Translations under genes and position numbers: made by a program
Shown here: positions 35,478-47,201 of the stretch, piece by piece
Position numbering within the stretch: position 1 is the first letter of the stretch
How the letters are laid out: every line of letters begins with the position of its first letter
Notes under the pieces: model-generated
What the model saw: only the letters and a program-made list of their open reading frames with translations
What the model was told of the DNA's origin: nothing
Databases searched by the model: none
Assembly: GCA_964017235.1 (NCBI GenBank)
Contig: OZ024929.1
Location: 166,021,609-166,085,608 of the forward strand
Length of the DNA stretch: 64,000 nucleotides
Origin: Sabellastarte sp. h YS-2021
Taxonomy: Eukaryota > Annelida > Polychaeta > Sabellida > Sabellidae
Direction of reading: 5' to 3'

Positions 35478-35677
35478 TTTTATTGCGTTAATACATCCTA
35501 TCCAGTGGACAATAGCTTATCCGGTCGGCGCAGACCAGCCCGCCAAATGTCAGAAAAAGACGTCCTCTGTCTCCACCGGCATGCAAGTCGGTCCATAGTA
35601 CTAGTGCACTCGCCAGGTGGCGTGTCGTACTTCCTTCCTGTCTAGACAGAGTGACGTCATTGCATCTTTTTCGTTTG
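35478..35677. repeat. DIRS 1 left inverted terminal repeat
   Basis: Runs from TTTTATTGCGTTAAT to TTTTTCGTTTG. It matches the complement of 41569-41783 through TGTCTAGACAGAGTGA and the CGCCAGGTGGCGTG block. Confidence 0.9.
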
Positions 35678-35798
35678 GCGCGAACTAGTGCACAAGGAAT
35701 TTTATTCTCGTCAGCTTTTTGGTGAAATTTATAAGGATATTGAAGGATTTCATCCTTGTTGATTATTTTATTTTACTGCTACATACTCATAGCCTACT

Positions 35799-37942
35799 AT
35801 GTCATCCCCGGGGCAGAAAAGGGGCAATTGTGGACACGCCATGGCAGGTTTTGATGAGCATTCTTTTTGCGCCCGCTGTAGGGAGAAGGGAAAAGGTGAG
35901 GAGGCCTGTATTGCTAACAAAGATACAACGGACTGTAAGTTCTGTAACTTATTTACTCCAGAGCAATGGGCTCAGATTTCTACACCCTCCTACAAGATCA
36001 AGAAGGAAAAACGGGAAGCAAAGCATGTGGATAACCCCACCCCCACGTAGGATATTGCACTGGTAGACCCTGCTAACGTCTCAGTGATTGGGGCTGTGGG
36101 TGGTGCCGCTTCTTCTCAGTCGCCTTCATTACCGCCTGAAAAGAAACCAAAGAAGGACAAAGCCCCTACCAAACCTAAGAAATCTGCCTCTTCAAGTACG
36201 AATGACAGATTTTCAGCTCTGGATTCAAAATGGACTGAACGGTTTAATAGGTTGGAGGCGTTGTTAATGGCTAAGTCGTTGGAACCTTCATTTTCTGCTG
36301 ATGTTAAGGTTACCCATGTACATTCACCACCAGTAAATGTATCTAAGGACTCAGAGCCGTTCTTTCAGCCTCCTCACCGACCTGTGGACTCTGGTTCTCA
36401 GCGCACTGGCCCAGACACTGATGCTGCCATGCAGCCGTCGGCCGGCAAACTGCCTCCAGATACTGGTTCTCAAGGTCCATCAACTTCTGCGCGCACTGGC
36501 CCAGACATTATTGCTACCAAGCAACAGTCGGCTGGTAAGCAAAAGTCGGATCACTACTTTAGGACTTCATCAAGGCACACTGGTCCAGACGTCGCTTCTA
36601 GCAAGCATAAGTCGACCGGCAAGCCACACACCGACCCCCACCGACCAGCTACATTGTCTGTGCAGAAATCTAACAAATCAACTACTGACCGACCCTCATT
36701 TGCAGGTCTCACTGGTTCGGAATCACCGACTCTCTACAAGTCTTCAGGAAAGGACAGATCTCCAGTGTAGAGTTGGATGCAGAGAGCACTTTGTCGGACA
36801 CACCGCCCCTGGAACTTTTTGCAGAGAAGGGCGAGCTCTCTGATGAACAGGATTTGACCGAACAGGACTTGCCAACGTCGGAAGAACAAACGTATAGAGA
36901 AACCATGCGAGGGATACGTTCTTTTATGGGGTGGTCACATGTGCCCGACATGGAAAGTTCAAACCCATCAGATGACAACCCTTTTGCTGGCCCCAAGACT
37001 CCAGCTCCCAGCAAGATCTCAGTGCATATGCCTACGGAGGAGTGGCTCTGCAGAAAGTTAGACAAACTGAATCTTACATTGCTTGAGGGCTACCCCTCCC
37101 GCACTGCAGAAGCCGGTAGTCTACCTATGGACCAGTTCTTGAGGCCTCCACGCTCTCAATCGAAATGGTACGGACTATATTCAGAGCAGCAGACTGATCC
37201 GGCCAAAGTTACCTCTTGGAGTACAGGACATTCAAAACTTAACAGTAGTTTTGGTAGGATAGCTAGGAAAGCGGCCTTAGCATCTACACCACCAGCCTCA
37301 CGCAGAATCTCCAAGGACACACTTAGGAGATGGGAAAGGACAGCTAGGGAAGCGTCTGTAGTTTGTAATCAGGCCGCTAGCTTCAATCGATGCCTGTTTA
37401 AGGTACAGGCCGACATGCAGTCACAGATCAGGACTATACGTGGTGAAGGCAAGGGTAAAGGTTCAGAAGCCACAGAGGAGTTACAATTTTTAATGGATTT
37501 TAACTCTAGTATCACTCAGGCCGCTGCGAAAGCGATGGAACATTTGACTGAATTTGTATTTTTCACCATGGGCAACCTTACTCTGACCAGAAGAGACGCG
37601 TACATCAACCATTTGAAAAATGGGATCAAGCCTGATACCTTTGCAGCGCTTAGGACTGGTCCTCTTCACACTGCTACTCTATTCCCGGAGTCAGCTATTA
37701 AACGGGCCGAAGAAGAAATCGCCCATTATGGTAGCAAAAGTCAGCCGGCAGCTACATCCTCACGCTCTAAAGCACGTTTTCATCCTTATGAGAGGCATGA
37801 CAGGAGGCAGGAGGGTCGGTTGGAATCCAAGCAGGAAAGGCCCGCATGGAAAAATATTAACAAGAAACAATTTAGAAGACCTAAAGGCAAGAGTGCTAAC
37901 TTCTCCTCCCGTTCTGCCAAAGGCCAGCAGCTGTATAAATGA
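35799..37942 (+). pseudogene. gag: DIRS 1 gag, broken
   Basis: The first ATG is at 35799 (starts MSSPGQKRGNCGH). The N-terminus has a Cys/His cluster (CGH, H..C..C, C......C..C) also seen in element 2 and likely zinc-binding. An in-frame TAG at 36048-36050 interrupts it. A Ser/Pro/Thr-rich middle with repeated TGPD phrases runs to a TAG at 36768, and a frameshift in the region ~36720-36770 moves the reading to 36773-37942. The C-terminal half (YRETMRGIRSFMGWSHVPD, EEWLCRKLDKLN, EGYPSRTAEAG) aligns with element 2 gag. Presumed to form the particle that packages element RNA. Confidence 0.85.
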
Positions 37943-40131
37943 CAATCACTGTTACAACAGACCACAAGGTCGGCTGCTGGCCGGGAGCACCTCCACAGAA
38001 CAGATATTGAACTTTTCAGATTTAAATGTAAACTTTCATGTTGTCACATTTGTTCCTTCTGCACCCGGGCATTCGCAAAGGAAAGGAGTAAGTCCCAGCG
38101 TGTCAGATTGTCATGTGAGGAAAAGTCTATTAAAATCTGTGAAAGGTGTTTCTTGTGTCACTCAATTACCTTGCGTCAAACCTGTCATCAATGTCAACAA
38201 TGTTGTACCAAAACCTCCTGTCGGAGCAAGACTCCAAAAATTTTGCCAAAATTGGTTAAATCTGGGTGCCGGTCCAAAGGTTGTTCAAATCCTAAGAGAG
38301 GGCTACACCCTCCCCTTCCGGATCCAGCCAAAACTTGCAAGATCTCCCACAGTCGTAAGCTGCTCTGTCAATCCTCACAGGAACAGCTACCTGTTGGAGG
38401 CATTACATCAGCTTATAGACAAAAATGCAGTGGAACTGGTCAAACACCAAACATCTCTAGGGTTTTTCAATCGACTATTTCTAGTCCCAAAGCCAAACAA
38501 CCAGTGGAGACCTATATTAGATCTGAGCAATCTGAATTTTTTCCTCAAGGCAGAGAAATTCAAAATGGAGACACCAGAAACCATCAGGACATCCCTCCGA
38601 CAAGGGGAGTGGGTCACCTCAATAGACTTCAAGGACGCCTACTTTCACATACCGATACAGGAATAATCCAGGAAATACCTGAGATTCCATGTCCAGGGTC
38701 AGACTTACCAATTCAAAGCCTTGTCTTTCGGCCTGTCCACGGCACCCTTAGAGTTCACTGTAGTAGTAAAGGAGGTCAAACTGATGGCCTTAAACATGGG
38801 TATAAGGATCCACCAATACCTAGACGACTGGTTGGTGAGAGCCAAATCCCACCAGGATTGTCTCCAGCATACTCAGGATCTAGTAAGATTATGTCAAAGA
38901 CTAGGTTGGTTAGTGAATTTGGAAAAGTCGGAGCTGGAGCCCAAACAAATCTTCGATTTTGTAGGTTACCAGTTCGACCTCAAGGCCGGTCGGGTCCGAC
39001 CCACACAGGACCGGTGGCAGCATCTACAGGACAAATTACTAGAAATATTATCACTACCAGCCTTTCCGGTCCAGCAATTCATGTCTCTGATAGGGCTGTT
39101 AACAGCTACAGAGAAACAAGTTCACCTAGGCCGTCTACATATGAGGCCCATTCAGTGGCATTTAAAGAACAACTGGCAGATTCCGGAAACACTAGAAAAA
39201 GTGATCCCTATTCCCAGCTCCCTGCACCCACTTACAATGGTGACTAGACGAAGACAACGTTCTCTCGGGCCAACCGTTACACCCAATAAGACATGCTCTG
39301 CAACTCTTTACAGATGCATCAAAAGAAGGGTGGGGCACTTACTTAAACGAATACACTGCCAGAGGAGTCTGGTCACTGCTGGAAAGCAAGCTACACATAA
39401 ACTACCTAGAGTTAAAGGCGGTCTTCCTAGTCTTGAAAGATTTTCAAGACCTCTGCGCCAGCAACATAGTTCTGGTAGCCAGCGACAACACTACAGTAGT
39501 GTCGTACATAAACAAGGAAGGGGGTATGAAGTCGGGCCCTCTATGTGCCCTACTATGGAGGATCTTGACCTGGTGTACCAGAAAACAAGTGACTCTCAGA
39601 GCCCGACATATTCCGGGCCGGTTGAATGTGGTAGCAGACAAGCTATCCCGTCTAGGCCAGACCATTCAAACAGAATGGTCCCTCCTTCCAGAGGTCTTCC
39701 AGACCATATGTTACAGGTGGCACCGGCCCCAGATAGACCTATTTGCAATGAGATTCAACAACAAGTTACCTCAGTTCGTGTCACCAGTACCGGATACCCT
39801 GGCAGTAGCAGTGGATGCTCTCAGTCTGCCATGGGAGGATCTGGATGCATATGCCTTCCCTCCAGCAGCCATGTTAAGCAAAGTGGTGGAGAAGTTGCAA
39901 GACTCCCCGTGCAAGAGAATCATTCTGATTGCTCCGGGGTGGCCCAACATGCCTTGGTTTTGGGATCTAGTCGCTATGTCCAGCCAAATCCCACTGAGCC
40001 TGCCCAATCTGCCCGACCTGTTGACACAACCCTTCAATCAGATCCCTCACAGAAATCTGACAAATCTAAATCTCCATGCATGGCTGCTAGAGCCACAGCA
40101 ATCAAAGAGCAAGGTTTTTCTGAGGCAGTGA
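37620..40131 (+). pseudogene. pol: DIRS 1 pol: reverse transcriptase, RNase H, methylase-like domain, broken
   Basis: The frame is open from 37620, overlapping the end of gag by 320 nt in the +1 frame. RT block: NRLFLVPKPNNQWRPILDLS, SIDFKDAYFHIP, and the catalytic YLDDW near 38814. Breaks: TAA at 38664, a frameshift near 39230, and TGA at 39241. RNase H follows (LFTDASKEGWG, ELKAVFL, DNTTVVSYINKEGG). A domain like the adenine-methylase-type region of DIRS elements comes last (DLFAMRFNNKLPQF, AYAFPPAAM, LIAPGWPNMPWFWD), ending at 40131. Confidence 0.88.
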
Positions 40132-41278
40132 GAACAACAATTGAGGCTCCTCAGAGAGGTTCAACCAGATCAGTCTATGAGGTGCAGTGGGCCATTTTTA
40201 CAAAGTGGTGCATCACTAATCAGGTGGACTTCAGGGCACCCCCTGTAAAGTCGGTTGCTGATTTCCTTATGTACCTTTTTGAGGACAGGAAGTTACAGCC
40301 CAGCGCCATTGATGGATACCAATCAGCCATTGCTGATAAACTGGGAAACTTACCCTTCAACGTAAGCAAAGATGAAAATCTCACTCGCCTCTTGGACAGC
40401 TTCCATAGAGACCCAAGAGTAGGCGGGGAATTCCTTCGTGGAACCTATCCCTGGTCTTACACCAGCTAACAAAGGCTCCTTTTGAACCTATTAAACAGGC
40501 TTCCTTGATACACTTGACTTTCAAGACAGTCTTCCTCTTAGCCCTGGGTTCAGGCAAACGCCGGAGTGAAATTCATGCTTGGCAAAACAGAAATATCAGA
40601 TGCCAATCTGACTGGTCAAAGGTGTCCCTGTATAGATCTTCCAGCTTTCTTTCTAAGAATCAGCTGGCCAAAGAGGGTCCATACAGTGTGGCCCCAGTGA
40701 TTATACCAGCCCTGGCCCTAACCCTGGATAGATCCCTCAAGTCTGACAGGTCCCTCTGTCCGGTTAGAGCGTTGCGCTACTATTTGGACAGGACTTCAGA
40801 CCTCAGGCAGAGTAAGGAGTTGGTCTTTGTCTCCTTTAAGAAGGGTTTTGACAGAGACATCTCCCCTGCCACTATCTCCTCATGGATCAAACAAACTGTG
40901 ATCCTATGCTATGAGCTCTCTGATCAGGAGGCCCACACTCTACATCAGGTCAAAGCCCATGATGTTAGGGCCTTAGCTGCTTCTAAGGCCTTCCAATCAG
41001 GAGTTTCCTTGGAACAAATCCTATCAGCCTGCCACTGGAAGTCACACAATACTTTCACGCAGTTTTATCTGAAGGATGTGGCCTGGGCTGATTCAGAGCT
41101 CTACCATCTGGGCCCAGTGGTGGCTGCTCAGCAGATCCACCAAAACCCAAAACTTAGAGGAGATCTGACGTGCTTCCTTCGGGAGGTTTATTTCTATGGG
41201 ACTGAACTCATCCCTCTCTTCCCCTACCTCAGAGCAGGTCTGTCAAAAGGGGGGGGGAAGTCGGGTTGGACCATTTAA
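37943..41278 (+). pseudogene. DIRS 1 Cys-rich domain plus tyrosine recombinase in the overlapping frame, broken
   Basis: The frame of gag continues past its TGA stop. At about 38021-38225 it encodes a Cys-rich segment (CKLSCCHICSFC, RLSC, KICERCFLC, CHQCQQCC) conserved in element 2. It stays open beneath RT, with a shift near 39230 matching the one in pol. The recombinase runs from about 40080: core helices (EAPQRGSTRSVYEVQW, DGYQSAIADKLGN), a frameshift near 40425, then LALGSGKRRSEIHAW (catalytic Arg), HDVR, CHW and the Tyr of FTQFYLKD. The ORF runs about 49 residues past the end point seen in element 2. Confidence 0.8.
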
Positions 41279-41413
41279 CCGGTCTTTGTTGACCGACTAT
41301 GGCCTTAAGGGTTTCCTGACCTCTGGTCGACCCAGGCTTGGAGAAAATTGGTTAGTTCTTTTTATCAGTTCATCTACGTCCCTAGTAACCCGCCTACCAA
41401 GCGATAGTTATTC

Positions 41414-41507
41414 AGCTATTGTCCATTGGATAGGATGTATTAACGCAATAAAATTGCAAATTTAATAAGTAAATTAAATATTTATAAGTTAATACCCTAT
41501 CCAATCG
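41414..41507. repeat. DIRS 1 internal complementary region
   Basis: TATTAACGCAATAAAA (complement of the left end) directly adjoins TTGCAAATTTAATAAG (complement of the right end). In DIRS elements this region is thought to template the junction of the circular intermediate. Confidence 0.9.
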
Positions 41508-41568
41508 ACACACAAGACCCTCCCACCGACCCCGCTGTCAGTTTACTAGGGGTCTACTAGGTTTAAAC

Positions 41569-41783
41569 AACGAAAAAAATGCCATGACATCACTCTGTCT
41601 AGACAGGAAGGAAGTATGACACACCACCTGGCGAGTGCACTAGTACTACGGACCGACCTGCCGGTGGAGACAGAGGACGTCTTTTTCTGACGTTTGGCGG
41701 GCCGGTCTGCGCCGACCGGATAAGCTATTGTCCATTGGATAGGGTATTAACTTATAAAAATTTAATTTACTTATTAAATTTGC
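41569..41783. repeat. DIRS 1 right inverted terminal repeat
   Basis: Complement of the left repeat, extended at its outer end by about 25 nt of AT-rich sequence that is represented in the internal complementary region. Confidence 0.9.
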
Positions 41784-42665
41784 AAATTTCCAACAAAATT
41801 CAAGATGATGGGCGAAATTTGACATTTTTCAGTGGCAATATATGTAAAATCACTAAAACCCAGGTGGCCCAAAATTAGCTTGAAATTGCTCTGTCCCTTA
41901 CAGTTTTCGAGATAAATGAAATTTTTGATTTGTGCCAAAATTCAAGATGGCAGCCAAAATTTGGGAAATTCAACAATTTTCAGAGGCACTACATCTAAGG
42001 TGTCTAGTACTCAGAGGGTCCAAAATTTGATCAAAATCGCCTTATCTCTAACAGTTTTCAAGATTAATGAGAATTTTGATACCAATCAAAATTCAAGATG
42101 GCGGCCAAAATTCACGAAATTCAACATTTTTCAGAGGCTCTACATGTAACTTCTCTGGTACCCAAAGGGTCCAAAATTTCTTCGAAATCACTTTAACTCT
42201 AATGGTTTTCAAAATAAACAACATTTTTGATTTCCACCAAAATTCAAGATGGCGTCTGAAATTCGGGAAATTCAATATTTTTCAGAGCCACTACATCTGA
42301 GGTTTCTAGTATCCAAAGGGTCCAAAATTTGCTCAAAATCGCTCTACCTCTAACGGTTTTCAAGATAAACAGCATTTTTTATTTCTGCCAAAATTCAAGA
42401 TGGCGACAAAATTCAGGAAATTCCACATTTTTCAGAGGCATTACATCTGAGGTGTCTAGTACCCATAGGGTCCAAAATTTACTCAAAATCACTCTATCTC
42501 TAATGATTTTCAAGATAAACAACATTTTTTATTTTCACTAAAATTCAAAATGGCGGCCAAAATTTGGGATCTATGTCTCAGATCTCTAGTGCTCAAAGGA
42601 TCCAAAATTTGCTCAAAATCACTCTATCGGTAATGGCTTCTGAGATATAAGCAAATTACTCAAAA
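41784..42665. repeat. ~150-bp tandem array, right part
   Basis: Six units with AAAATTCAAGATGGC markers at about 41796, 41937, 42088, 42237, 42389 and 42540, plus GGGTCCAAAATTTG and TTTTCAAGATAAAC phrases. Same array as 35155-35477. Translated frames here are not genes. Confidence 0.8.
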
Positions 42666-42869
42666 GTAGTATTGAAAATAGCCAATAAAGTACCTGAATG
42701 ACTATTACTCGCTTACTTACAGAGCTATCAGTCCCAAATGCAATACTAAGCGAGCTATAGACATAGCAATCTTGTATTCTCAATTTTCATAGACTATCTT
42801 GCATTATTTTCCCTTAAATGTATGGAAACCAATAGGTCAAGTAATAATTACATATCATAAGTGTATTTG

Positions 42870-43125
42870 AATAAGTATGATTTTAGCTCATGATGTGCAC
42901 AGTGCAGCATCAGTTGCCTCCTTCAGAAAGAAGCTTAAAACTTACCTGTTTTGCAAAAGCCTATCTGCCATAGCCTCCCATGTCACCCTGTGTCTCCTTG
43001 GTAGGACCTGGCTATGTCCTCGGATTAATGTTAACTGCCTTGCTTTATGTTCAGTTGCGCCTTAGAGTCCATCAGTGATGGAGATTAAGTGCTATTAAAG
43101 TCCACATTAGATTAGATTTAGCTGT
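42870..43125 (+). mobile_element. LINE 3' end fragment
   Basis: The frame reads HSAASVASFRKKLKTYLF, a phrase typical of the C-terminus of LINE reverse-transcriptase proteins, then a short 3' UTR with GGAGATTAAGTGCTATTAAA and a tail of ATTAG repeats. A similar tail sequence lies at 14148-14190. The clade is not determinable from this fragment. Confidence 0.55.
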
Positions 43126-43229
43126 AGAAATCTAAAGTTTGACAGAAATTTTTAGGATCGTAATGTTCACACACATGTTCCACAAAGCAGGAACCTCATA
43201 AACAAATGCACGCTTTCAATACGTATTTG

Positions 43230-43465
43230 AGGGGCCAGGGTGGCAGAGTGGTAACACTCTCGCCTCCCACCTCTGAGGCTGGGGTTCGATCCCCGTCATG
43301 GCCTAAAGTGGGAAAGCTGGTAGTTGCTTTTCGTTGGTGGGCAGTTTACAGTACAGAACCCTAGCGAACTCTATGTACTGGTTTCCTCTGCCCTTCCAAC
43401 TACCCGTCGTGATATGACCTGTACAGTGTTGAAAGCGACGTAAAACCCCAAATAAACAAACAAAT
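43230..43465 (+). repeat. tRNA-derived SINE (type 1), full-length with 13-bp target duplication
   Basis: CAATACGTATTTG is repeated at 43217-43229 and 43466-43478. A box TGGCAGAGTGG, B box GGTTCGATCCC, body as in the copy at 33311, tail ACCCCAAATAAACAAACAAAT. The perfect duplication indicates LINE-dependent insertion and a fairly recent event. Confidence 0.9.
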
Positions 43466-43535
43466 CAATACGTATTTGTTCGCCCTTTCACAGGGTATCT
43501 CAAATTGGACTGTTTGATGCATAAGTAAATTGCCA

Positions 43536-44200
43536 GGGGCCGGATTCATAAAACATCTCAAGTCTTAGCCAAATCTCAGCTGAGATTTTGCTGAAATCTG
43601 AGATTTTTGTCCCAGCTGAGATTCTACTTGAGATTCACGAAAGGAATCTCAGCTCAGACCAAAATCTCAGCCAAGTTTTGAGTCTGGACCAATCAAAACT
43701 GATGTAACATTTTGTTGAGATTAGTAGAAAGTATACACATTTATATTTTACCATTCTACCATATATACTCACATTTTAGAATATTTTTAATCAAGCAAAA
43801 CATTGTCTTTTTACTATAATTTGTACTGACATTCAAAAGAACTGATTATAACAGCAAAACAAGCCACCCATGTAAATTTGTAATGTAAATGTTTACTGTT
43901 GTTTTTGTACAAACTCTTAAAATATATTCATATTTTGCGTTACAAGTTAAATAATATGTCATACTTCACTGTTTTCATTTTGTGACCTTTTATTACATGT
44001 ACTCTATTTTATGAAAACTTAAGTCACCCCCTAGGCAGTCATAGATTGGAGACCAAATCTGAGAAAAATCTTAGCCTGAGATCTTTTGTGAATCCCAGCT
44101 GAGCAAAAGGTCTCAAATCTGAGAAAAATCTAAGAAAAATCTTAGATTTGAGACCAAAATCTCAGATTTGAGACTTGAGATCATTCGTGAATCCGGCCCC
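43536..44200. mobile_element. Foldback element with GGGGCCGGATTCA ends
   Basis: The left end GGGGCCGGATTCATAAAAC and the complement of the right end, GGGGCCGGATTCACGAATG, form a terminal inverted repeat continuing into ATCTCAAGTCT. Subterminal regions are packed with direct and inverted copies of AATCTCAG/CTGAGATT. 665 bp, non-coding. Confidence 0.7.
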
Positions 44201-44536
44201 AGGCTGTGATAGCCAAATAAGCTGAATCAATCTCTGGAAGCCAGTGAAGCTCTTGTCCGATTTGACAGTATGTCTGACAGTAATGTATCAAGTATAAACC
44301 AAAGGTTATACTTGTAATTATAAGCCCCTTTTTAACAACTCAGTTTATTTCAGGGCAGGTCTCCACTGTATTCTGCATGTTGCCATGAGTTGATTTCGAG
44401 ACCATGACCACCATTAAATTTAAGTATATGGTTTGATATATTATTTCCCATCCATTGGGGTACATTATGATTAAATCTATCCAAGTGTAAAATAATTCAG
44501 TCGAGAATTCCAATAAATATCTTTTTCCTGTCTTGC

Positions 44537-44628
44537 TTTATTTATTTATGTAGGGTTTTACATTGCTTTCACGACACCTCCCTCAGAGGTGGGAGGAGAG
44601 TGTGTTACAACTGCGCCACCACGGCCCC
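44537..44628 (-). repeat. SINE type 1, internally deleted copy with target duplication
   Basis: On the minus strand: AGGGGCCGTGGTGGCGCAG, then CCCACCTCTGAGG, then directly the 3' part (AATGTAAAACCCTACATAAATA). TTTTCCTGTCTTGC at 44523-44536 and TTTTCCTGTCGTGC at 44629-44642 form a 14-bp duplication with one mismatch. Confidence 0.75.
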
Positions 44629-44766
44629 TTTTCCTGTCGTGCATGGCATTAGTTATTTAAACTGTGACAAGCATTTTTTTCTGATAGAGAAGTGCAAACA
44701 AATATCAAAATTTAATAGAATTAATTAACTTGAAAACTACTAACTTATGACCAAATAATAATAATA

Positions 44767-44883
44767 GGTCCTATGTAGCCTAGTGGTTAGAAAGTCTGGC
44801 ATCTAATCACAGGCAGTCACCTTTGTGTGGGTTCGACTCCCTGGCTGTTGACCCTGGCTGTTGAACGGGACATAAAACCCCAA
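44767..44883 (+). repeat. SINE type 2 copy, abutting DIRS 2
   Basis: TAGCCTAGTGGTTAGAAAG (A box region) and GTGGGTTCGACTCCC (B box region), ending GGGACATAAAACCCC. Same family as the outer SINE at 33265. The DIRS 2 element begins directly after it. Confidence 0.65.
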
Positions 44884-45022
44884 TTTTATTGCGTTAATAT
44901 ATCTTACCTAGTGGACCAGTGCATTTGTCCGACGCGCAGTGTACTCCTCATTCGCCAGGTGTCGTGACTGCACCCAGCTCCCCTACTGCGCATGCGCGCA
45001 CATGCGTACTTCCTCTTTTTGT
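44884..45022. repeat. DIRS 2 left inverted terminal repeat, with internal deletion
   Basis: Begins TTTTATTGCGTTAATATA. Compared with the complement of the right repeat it lacks about 59 nt between GCGCAG and GTGTACTCC. The segment present only on the right begins CCGGTCC and ends GGACCGG, so it could fold on itself. Confidence 0.85.
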
Positions 45023-45135
45023 TTGGCGCCATAGTGTGTTAGCGATAAATTTCAGTAGAATTAACTTTGAATTATATTAGTTGTTTACAAGAGTGTTACA
45101 AGGAAAGTTTTGGATATTTGCGAAATATATTTATC

Positions 45136-47201
45136 ATGGCATCACCAGGACAGAGGCGTGGAAGTTGTGGCCATGTTATGGCTGCCTTCAACTTACACAA
45201 AAAATGTGCCTGCTGTAGGGACAAAAAGATGGGAGATGACCCTTGTGTCAAAGGTCAGCGTTGTGATTTATGTGACAGTTTTTCGGAATCTCAGAAGGGT
45301 ATGTTGGCAACCCCGCAATATCATATCCGGAAAGATAAGAAAGCTGGGACCTTGGTTTCCCCTAGTAAAGTAACTGTTGTGGGTCCCGTAGAGGATCAGA
45401 CTGAATTTCAAATGGCCCCGGACGTTGCGCATGCGCAGGAACGGGTTTTTACCGGTGCCTCACCGGCTGCTCAAGCTAGTGTTGGAGATTTTGTCTCCCG
45501 TCAGGACTTGGAACTGTTAAACAATCAATTAGAAGAAAAGTTCGCCCGCTTTGAGGCTCTCCTTTCAAGAACTAACATCTTCTCAACTCCCAAGATGCCT
45601 GTATCTACAATTCAAGCTCCCATTTCTGACATGCCTTTTATCAACCCGTCTCCTGACCCCGGAGCCACCGGTCCAGTGAGGCCTCCAGGTCAGGGGTTAG
45701 AGGTTTCACCTGCTATTAAAAACATAAGGGAAAATCTAAACACAAGAAAGCTGTTAAACTGGCTGCTAGTGCCGGTTCTTCAAGTCAGATTGCTTCGGAT
45801 CCTATTCCTCCTCTCAAGACAGTTGTGCCCGGTCCGGGTTTGCAAAATCTTGAGCAACCGGAGGAAACTGTTACCAGTGTCACGTCTCTTGGATCCTCAT
45901 CTCAACCGGTCATCACCGGTACGCAACCTTCCAGTGGTTCTACTTCATTTGCTCCAGACAGTTTTACTCAGCCGGATCCGGCTCTGTCAGACGAGGAACC
46001 CCTTCCGGACCGGTCAGATAAAGACTCCGGTGAGGAGGGTGAACTTTCAGATTCTGAGGTAGTGGAAAGAAACGAAGAAATGAACTACAGAGAAACGGTC
46101 CGGTCGGTCCGGTCTTTCCTTGGCTGGTCTCACATACCAGATTTTGAAGCTGCTGTAGGTGACACGGATAACCGCTCTGACAACCCTTGGAAGGGTAAGC
46201 ACCCTCGTCGTACAGGAAAAGTGTCAGTGGAATTGCCAGCAGACGACTGGCTGTGCTATAAAATGGAAAAACTTAATACGCGGGCTGCAGAGGGCTACCC
46301 TTCCCGGGCTCAGGAAGCAGCAGGTCTGAAACAGGACCAGTTCATCAGGACACCTAAAAGCCAGGCTAAATGGTATACTCAATCCAGAATAAAACAGGAT
46401 GGCAACCAAAGACCCGGAAGGACTATCTATGGCTGGTCAGGGTCCGAAGCTAGATTGAACTCTCAGTTCTCACGCATTGCCAAGATTTCCTCTTACCCAT
46501 CCTCAGGACCGGCTTCCAGGCCTATCTCTCAAGAAATCCTTAGAAGGTGGGAGCAATGTGCCAGGGAAGGCTCCTTGATCACGAACCATGCCGCAGGGTT
46601 TAACAGGTGCGTGAGTGAGATCCAGGACAAAATGAACCAACATATTTCCTTTCTCAACAGTACCATTGTTAAAGGTAAAGCCCCAAAGGAGGTCACAGAC
46701 GCCGTCAAGGACTTAAAAGACTTGTCAGCTTTCCATTCTAGCGTCTCTGTGGCTTTGGGTACTGCTTTTCAGCACCTCGCAGACAGTTTGTTTGTCCAAC
46801 TGGCAAATTTCATTTTGTTGAGGAGAGATTCCTACCTAGAATATGTTAGGCCAGGACTGAAACCTGACACCTGGAATAAGCTGCGCAATGCCCCCCTTTT
46901 TACTTACGGGTTGTTCCCGGATGATGTTCTGGCGGTGGCTGAGCAAGACATACAAAAGCATGAGTCTAATAGGAGTGCTCCTGGTCCCGGTTCGGGCACA
47001 TACCAGCACTCCAAGAAACATCAGTTCAGGTACCAGCCCTACAACAAGAAAGATAGTCGTCAATCTGGTTTTTCGTCTTCTCAGACTCAGCAACCTTGGC
47101 GGCAGTTTTCGGGCAGAGGCAGAGGCAAGAATCGTGGTAGAGGTGGCTCTAGCTCCACATATTATTCCAAGCCTGCCCGTGGTAGTAAACCATATAAATG
47201 A
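45136..47201 (+). pseudogene. gag: DIRS 2 gag, one frameshift
   Basis: ATG at 45136 (MASPGQRRGSCGH) with the same Cys/His cluster as element 1 (H..C..CR.K, C......C..C). The frame shifts at the AAAAA run around 45718-45722 and continues in the frame that ends with SKPARGSKPYK and TGA at 47199. The conserved central part has YRETVRSVRSFLGWSHIPDF, DDWLCYKMEKLN and EGYPSRAQEAAG. The C-terminus is basic and RGRGKNRGRGG-rich, which suggests nucleic-acid binding. An indel of one base is the only break seen; sequencing error in the homopolymer is possible. Confidence 0.87.

Larger units (their letters stand above)
35478..41783 (+). mobile_element. DIRS-type tyrosine-recombinase retrotransposon 1 (degraded)
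   Basis: Inverted terminal repeats at 35478-35677 and 41569-41783, and an internal complementary region at 41414-41507 that contains the complements of both element ends joined. This is the diagnostic DIRS layout. Contents in order: gag, reverse transcriptase/RNase H/methylase-like pol, and tyrosine recombinase. Several stops and frameshifts break all three. No target-site duplication, as expected for recombinase-mediated integration. The end TTTTATTGCGTTAAT is shared with element 2. Confidence 0.92.
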
